From: Acidilobaceae archaeon
GTDB lineage: Archaea > Thermoproteota > Thermoprotei_A > Sulfolobales > Acidilobaceae
Assembly: GCA_026985385.1 (NCBI GenBank)
Contig: JALSQM010000098.1
Span: 1-9,480 of the forward strand
Direction of reading: 5' to 3'
DNA: 9,480 nt
Below are positions 6,177 through 9,480 of the stretch, piece by piece; within the stretch, counting starts at the first letter, position 1; each line of letters opens with the position of its first letter. A program made the translations under genes and the position numbers. The notes beneath the pieces were generated by a model. The model saw only the letters and a program-made list of their open reading frames with translations, had not been told where the DNA came from and searched no databases.

Positions 6177-7208
6177 GTGTCGAGGCGTGGAGGTGCATCG
6201 CGGAGGCCCCCACCTAAGAAGCCCCATGTGGCGGTTTCCCCCCGGCTGAGGGTAACTAGAGGGCCGCCGAGAGCGCCTAGAAGACCGGAGGGCGTGAGGT
6301 GGCTTAGGAGCGATGGTTCCCCAAATTGGAGCCAGAGACTGGCACTGCATAGGGGAGAGGTATCCGAGTATGCTTCAAGGCCAGCAATAAGTGTAGCGCC
6401 GTCCTCGACTATTCTGGAAGCCGCTGAGTTAATTGCGGAGAAGAAGGTCAGAGGGTTGACGCTGTCAGACGCAAAGGGGTACCTGCGAGGTATAGTGATG
6501 GCTACTGATATAGTTAACTATCTCGGCGGGGGCGAGTACTTCGAGATAGTGAAGAGGAGGTATGGAGGAAACATCTTTGGGGCTTTAAGGGACGAGAGAG
6601 TCTCTTCGATAGCGAATCCATCGCCGCTCTATATATACACGACATCTACCTTAATGGATGCAGTCAAAACAATGGTTGTCGAGGGAGTGGGCTTCCTACC
6701 CGTGATTACCGAGGAGGGTGTATTGTACGGTGTAATTACGGAGCATGACGTAGTTAGAACCTATCTCAGCGAGGCGTATCTAGGCGTTAAAGTGTCAGAG
6801 ATAGCGTCGCGGAACATTGTAGGCGTAAACATAGAGGATCCCATAAGGAAGGCTGCAGAACTCATGGTCAGGCATGGCTTCAGAAGACTCGTCGTACTCG
6901 GATCGGATAACAGCATAAAGGGTATAGTGACCGCGAAAGACTACGTAGCCTTCTTCGGGAGTCATAGGGCCTTCGACCTCGTGACAACAGGCGATATCGA
7001 GGAGGTACTTAAGACTCCTGTCTACGAGATCATGGAGTCGGGGATTGTGACCCTCCGAGCCGACGCCGACGTCTCGGAGGCCGCGAGGTTAATGAGGGAT
7101 AACAATGTGAGTAGCATAATCGTAGTCGACGAATCCGATAACGCTGTTGGCTTGTTGACGGAGAGGGACGTCATGATAGCAATAGCCTTGGAGAGGGGTG
7201 CTAAGTAA
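6177..7208 (+). CDS. Four-CBS-domain protein with basic proline-rich N-terminus
   Basis: This is a 343-residue protein with four CBS domains at about 62-117, 142-197, 204-258 and 281-336, ending in recognisable motifs such as IVMATDIV, VITEHDVV, IVTAKDYV and LLTERDVM. All four keep the threonine-x-x-aspartate type ending or a close variant typical of nucleotide-binding CBS pairs. The first 55 residues are different: rich in arginine, lysine, proline and glycine, probably disordered, with no cysteines and so no zinc ribbon. A segment at about 118-140 (YFEIVKRRYGG region) links the first two domains. GTG 6177 is preferred because GGGGGTGA at 6164-6171 ends five bases before it; ATG 6162 lies inside that site and has none of its own. 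The stop overlaps the next ATG by one base. Confidence 0.88.
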   Translation: MSRRGGASRRPPPKKPHVAVSPRLRVTRGPPRAPRRPEGVRWLRSDGSPNWSQRLALHRGEVSEYASRPAISVAPSSTILEAAELIAEKKVRGLTLSDAKGYLRGIVMATDIVNYLGGGEYFEIVKRRYGGNIFGALRDERVSSIANPSPLYIYTTSTLMDAVKTMVVEGVGFLPVITEEGVLYGVITEHDVVRTYLSEAYLGVKVSEIASRNIVGVNIEDPIRKAAELMVRHGFRRLVVLGSDNSIKGIVTAKDYVAFFGSHRAFDLVTTGDIEEVLKTPVYEIMESGIVTLRADADVSEAARLMRDNNVSSIIVVDESDNAVGLLTERDVMIAIALERGAK

Positions 7209-8059
7209 TGGCCCCAAGGGTATCTTCTTATATGACCCCCGACGTCGCCGTAGTAACACCAAATGATTCGCTTGCACACGCGCGCAGGATCATGCTGAGA
7301 AGAGGCATTAGCAGGCTCGTAGTGGTAGATGAGAACGATAACACCAGGCCTGTGGGGGTACTCACAATAACGGACATGGTGGAGGCCCTCCTAGGCAAGC
7401 ACGCTCATAGGCCCATAGAGTCGATAATGGTGAGGGAAGTCTACACTCCAGATCCGATAGTGATAGAGTCGACGAGGACGATAAAAACAGCGGCATCGCT
7501 GATGCTCAAGCATAAGATAGGGGGGTTACCGGTAGTCACCTCTGAGGGAAGGCTTGTAGGTATAATAACGAGGCACGATGTGACTAGGGCGTTCGCGGAG
7601 AGATACAGGGGCACGTACCGCGTGAGCGATGTAATGAGGAGGGACTTCACGAGAGCTGTCAGAGGCCATAGCATTTACCACATCGCCAGACTCCTCATGG
7701 CGGATCCCGCTGGTAAAGTGGTAGTACTTGACGGGGATAAACCAGTGGGAGTCATAACTAAGAGGGATCTAGCCTTTGCAAGCATACCACTTTTGGGGAA
7801 GAATTTCCGCTTCTACAAGGTTAAGACCGTTGATAGATATCGCGACAAAATAGTCGGACTCAGAATATACACGGTCCCCATAGCTGAGGACATAATGACG
7901 TCGAACCCACTAACTATTAGGGAGGAAGCGGACGCAGCCGAGGCAGCCGATATAATGGTTAAGGAGGATATAGGCATCCTACCCGTGGTCAGCGAGTCGG
8001 GCTCGATTAAGGGGGTACTGACAAAGCTTGAGATACTAGAAGCGGTGGCGAAGTCGTGA
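7208..8059 (+). CDS. Four-CBS-domain protein, third of three in tandem
   Basis: This encodes 283 residues with CBS domains at about 4-61, 70-128, 138-188 and 226-281. Closing motifs include VGVLTITDM, VGIITRHDV and VGVITKRDL; the fourth ends KGVLTKLEI with glutamate in place of aspartate. Domains three and four are separated by an unusually long basic and aromatic linker, about 189-225, containing FRFYKVK and RYRDKIVGLRIY, which could be an extra binding surface. No enzyme, transporter or DNA-binding domain is visible. ATG 7208 shares one base with the preceding TAA, and GGGGTG at 7195-7200 is seven bases upstream, so translational coupling to the second CBS gene is likely. Its stop lies eight bases from the convergent ftsY stop. 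Confidence 0.9.
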   Translation: MAPRVSSYMTPDVAVVTPNDSLAHARRIMLRRGISRLVVVDENDNTRPVGVLTITDMVEALLGKHAHRPIESIMVREVYTPDPIVIESTRTIKTAASLMLKHKIGGLPVVTSEGRLVGIITRHDVTRAFAERYRGTYRVSDVMRRDFTRAVRGHSIYHIARLLMADPAGKVVVLDGDKPVGVITKRDLAFASIPLLGKNFRFYKVKTVDRYRDKIVGLRIYTVPIAEDIMTSNPLTIREEADAAEAADIMVKEDIGILPVVSESGSIKGVLTKLEILEAVAKS

Positions 8060-8067
8060 TTACCCCC

Positions 8068-9024
8068 TTACCTCTTACCCTCCTGTGAACTGTTACCCCA
8101 CACTATCTTTTTCACAAACTCCCTAGCGTCAAACACTTCTAGATCCTCGTAGCCCTGCCCCACTCCCAAGTAAAGTATAGGCTTTCTAATCGTAGCTGCA
8201 ACTGATAACGCGGCGCCGCCTTTCACGTCTGCATCGGCCTTAGTTATAATTACACCGTCAACCCCCACTCCCTCGTTGAACATCCTTGCCTGCTCGACCG
8301 CATCATTCCCCGTTAGCGCGTCGACAACCAGAACCCTTAGATCGGGCTTGGATACCCTCACAATCTTCCTAAGCTCGCCCATGAGGTCGTAGTCGGTATG
8401 CATCCTACCAGCTGTGTCTACTAGAACTAAGCAGTGATTCCTAGCCTTAGCGTATTCTATGGCGTCATAGGCGACACTAGCAGGATCGGATCCATACCGC
8501 CCGGTTATTATAGGCACCCCGAGCCTCTCGGCGTGGTAGGCCAGCTGCTCCTGGGCGCCCGCTCTGAACGTGTCGGCGGCAGCGAGGACCGGCGTTACGC
8601 CGAGTCTCTTAGCTCTATACGCTATCTTTGCTATACTAGTAGTCTTCCCGACACCGTTAACTCCAAGGAACACAACGACGTAGGGTCTTCCCCCAGGCGA
8701 GCACCTCGCCCGGGCCTCCTCTGGTATATCCAGACCCCCCTCCCCTAATACCTCATATATCACCTCCGCCAGAACCGATCTTATATGATCTTCGAGCTTA
8801 ACGCTCCTCGGGATCTTGGAGCCCACAAGTCTCCCCGCGAGCCTTTCCACGATCTCCTCAGCCACGTCATAAGCTACCTCGGCCTCAATGAGCTCCAGTT
8901 TTATCTCCTCCATTACATCCTCTATATCGGATAGCTTTATCTCCCTCAGCGCCGCTGCCTCCCGCACACTCCGAGCTAGGCTCGAAACCGCCCTTGAAAG
9001 GGCGGAGCGTAGCTTGCCGAACAA
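8068..9024 (-). CDS. ftsY: Signal recognition particle receptor FtsY
   Basis: This is the SRP receptor GTPase. It docks SRP-ribosome complexes at the membrane by forming a GTP-dependent heterodimer with SRP54. The 318-residue product has a helical N domain (about 1-105) and then the G domain. G1 is GVNGVGKTT (121-129), followed by DTFRAGA (151-157), G3 DTAGR (203-207), G4 TKAD (261-264) and the closing GVGQGYEDL (287-295). All nucleotide-binding motifs are intact. The short amphipathic N-terminus, without the long acidic A domain of E. coli, is normal for archaea. The start is TTG at 9024; GGAGGT at 9040-9035 lies ten bases upstream and overlaps the pfdA stop. The order pfdA-ftsY is conserved in archaea, so the two are likely co-transcribed. 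Confidence 0.96.
   Translation of the reverse strand: MFGKLRSALSRAVSSLARSVREAAALREIKLSDIEDVMEEIKLELIEAEVAYDVAEEIVERLAGRLVGSKIPRSVKLEDHIRSVLAEVIYEVLGEGGLDIPEEARARCSPGGRPYVVVFLGVNGVGKTTSIAKIAYRAKRLGVTPVLAAADTFRAGAQEQLAYHAERLGVPIITGRYGSDPASVAYDAIEYAKARNHCLVLVDTAGRMHTDYDLMGELRKIVRVSKPDLRVLVVDALTGNDAVEQARMFNEGVGVDGVIITKADADVKGGAALSVAATIRKPILYLGVGQGYEDLEVFDAREFVKKIVWGNSSQEGKR
8108..8112 (+). terminator. Possible oligo-T terminator for the CBS operon
   Basis: A run of five T on the + strand lies 48 bases after the third CBS stop, inside the 3' end of ftsY, where it encodes lysines on the other strand. Archaeal RNA polymerase often terminates on T-runs, and no other T-tract is nearer the CBS stop. 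Use of this site would give overlapping antisense 3' ends. The run is short and the call is tentative. Confidence 0.25.
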
Positions 9025-9031
9025 TTCGGCT

Positions 9032-9480
9032 CTAACCTCCCCTAGAAGGGGTCTTCCCGGCTCTCGCTTGCTCGAGGAGCGCCTGGAGGGTAGCCCTATA
9101 CCTCTCGTAGAGGTCGCTGTATTCCCTAATCATCTTACTAACCGCGGATAGCTGGTTTAGCAGCCCCCTCTCCTTCGAGGAGAGGGTATCCAACGCCTTG
9201 GCTGCGTCGACCTCCGCGTAGTAGCCCAGGCCTAGGGCTACTATGAATTTATCGTTCTCAGCTATCTCGACGAAGCCGAAACTGTTAAGCTGGGGGTCTA
9301 GCGGCACGAGTATACGGCCCCTCTGAAGCCTTACTATGGCATCGATGCTATCCTTAGCCCTCCTAACGGCCTCTAGGGCAACAGCTATCTGGCCCTCAGC
9401 CTCCCTTAGCTTGGCTATTTCCTCGGCTATAGCCTGCATCTGAGCGTAGAGGGCATTTACGTCGATTACTACTCCTTTCT
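9032..9480 (-). CDS. pfdA: Prefoldin alpha subunit, 5' end beyond window
   Basis: This is the alpha subunit of prefoldin (GimC), the hexameric jellyfish-shaped chaperone that holds unfolded proteins and passes them to the thermosome. The visible part shows an N-terminal coiled coil, a central beta hairpin pair and a C-terminal coiled coil. The hairpins contain RILVPLDPQ, GFVEIAENDKFIVALG and GYYAEVD, the last matching the family's G-x-G-Y-Y-x-E signature. An internal ATG at 9439 gives 135 residues but has no ribosome site. The frame stays open upstream to the edge and encodes plausible sequence (VVIDVNALYAQ), so the true start is probably outside the window. The stop at 9032-9034 is seven bases before the ftsY start. 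In many archaea rplX and eif6 lie upstream. Confidence 0.9.
   Translation of the reverse strand, partial: KGVVIDVNALYAQMQAIAEEIAKLREAEGQIAVALEAVRRAKDSIDAIVRLQRGRILVPLDPQLNSFGFVEIAENDKFIVALGLGYYAEVDAAKALDTLSSKERGLLNQLSAVSKMIREYSDLYERYRATLQALLEQARAGKTPSRGG

Noticed and set aside
8434..8748. A 104-codon open frame on the plus strand
   Set aside because: It is antisense to the conserved GTPase domain of ftsY and shows no protein-like pattern.
1..9480. Mobile elements, CRISPR arrays or integrated plasmid or virus genes
   Set aside because: No transposase, integrase, regularly spaced repeats or terminal inverted repeats are visible, and codon use looks uniform by eye across the window.

Overview
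The window looks like chromosomal DNA from a hyperthermophilic crenarchaeon, probably of the Desulfurococcales/Pyrodictiaceae type. The grounds are an SRP receptor FtsY preceded by prefoldin alpha, a pterin pyrophosphokinase-like protein of archaeal type, codons rich in AGG, ATA and GAG, GGTG/GAGG-type ribosome binding sites, frequent GTG/TTG starts and very tight gene packing. The lineage is inferred from these traits and was not tested by any search.

Positions 40-3880 (+) are a compact operon: a MoxR AAA+ ATPase, a DUF58 protein, a multi-pass membrane protein and a small two-helix membrane protein. Junctions are overlapping or nearly so. MoxR plus DUF58 is a widespread pair thought to act as a chaperone-like module on envelope or metal-dependent protein assemblies. 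The two membrane proteins have no function I can recognise and are the natural candidates for partners or clients.

Positions 3881-3996 are a GC-rich gap that can form three consecutive stem-loops and has no TATA-like stretch. It is followed (+) by a DUF447 flavin-reductase-like protein and an MptE-like 6-hydroxymethylpterin pyrophosphokinase whose start codon is unclear.

Positions 5322-8059 (+) hold three consecutive genes, each encoding four CBS domains, so twelve CBS domains in 2.7 kb. A weak promoter and a small hairpin containing a Shine-Dalgarno-like sequence lie upstream. The second protein has a basic, proline-rich N-terminal tail. No enzyme or transporter domain is attached to any of them, so they look like free-standing adenylate-sensing modules whose partners are unknown.

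Positions 8068-9480 (-) carry ftsY and, upstream of it, pfdA (prefoldin alpha), which runs off the window edge. This is the 3' part of a conserved archaeal translation and protein-biogenesis cluster. ftsY converges tail-to-tail on the third CBS gene with only 8 bases between the stop codons.

No insertion sequence, CRISPR array, rRNA or convincing tRNA is present. The less ordinary parts are the CBS cassette, the structured gap, the pterin gene start and the two unassigned membrane proteins of the MoxR operon.
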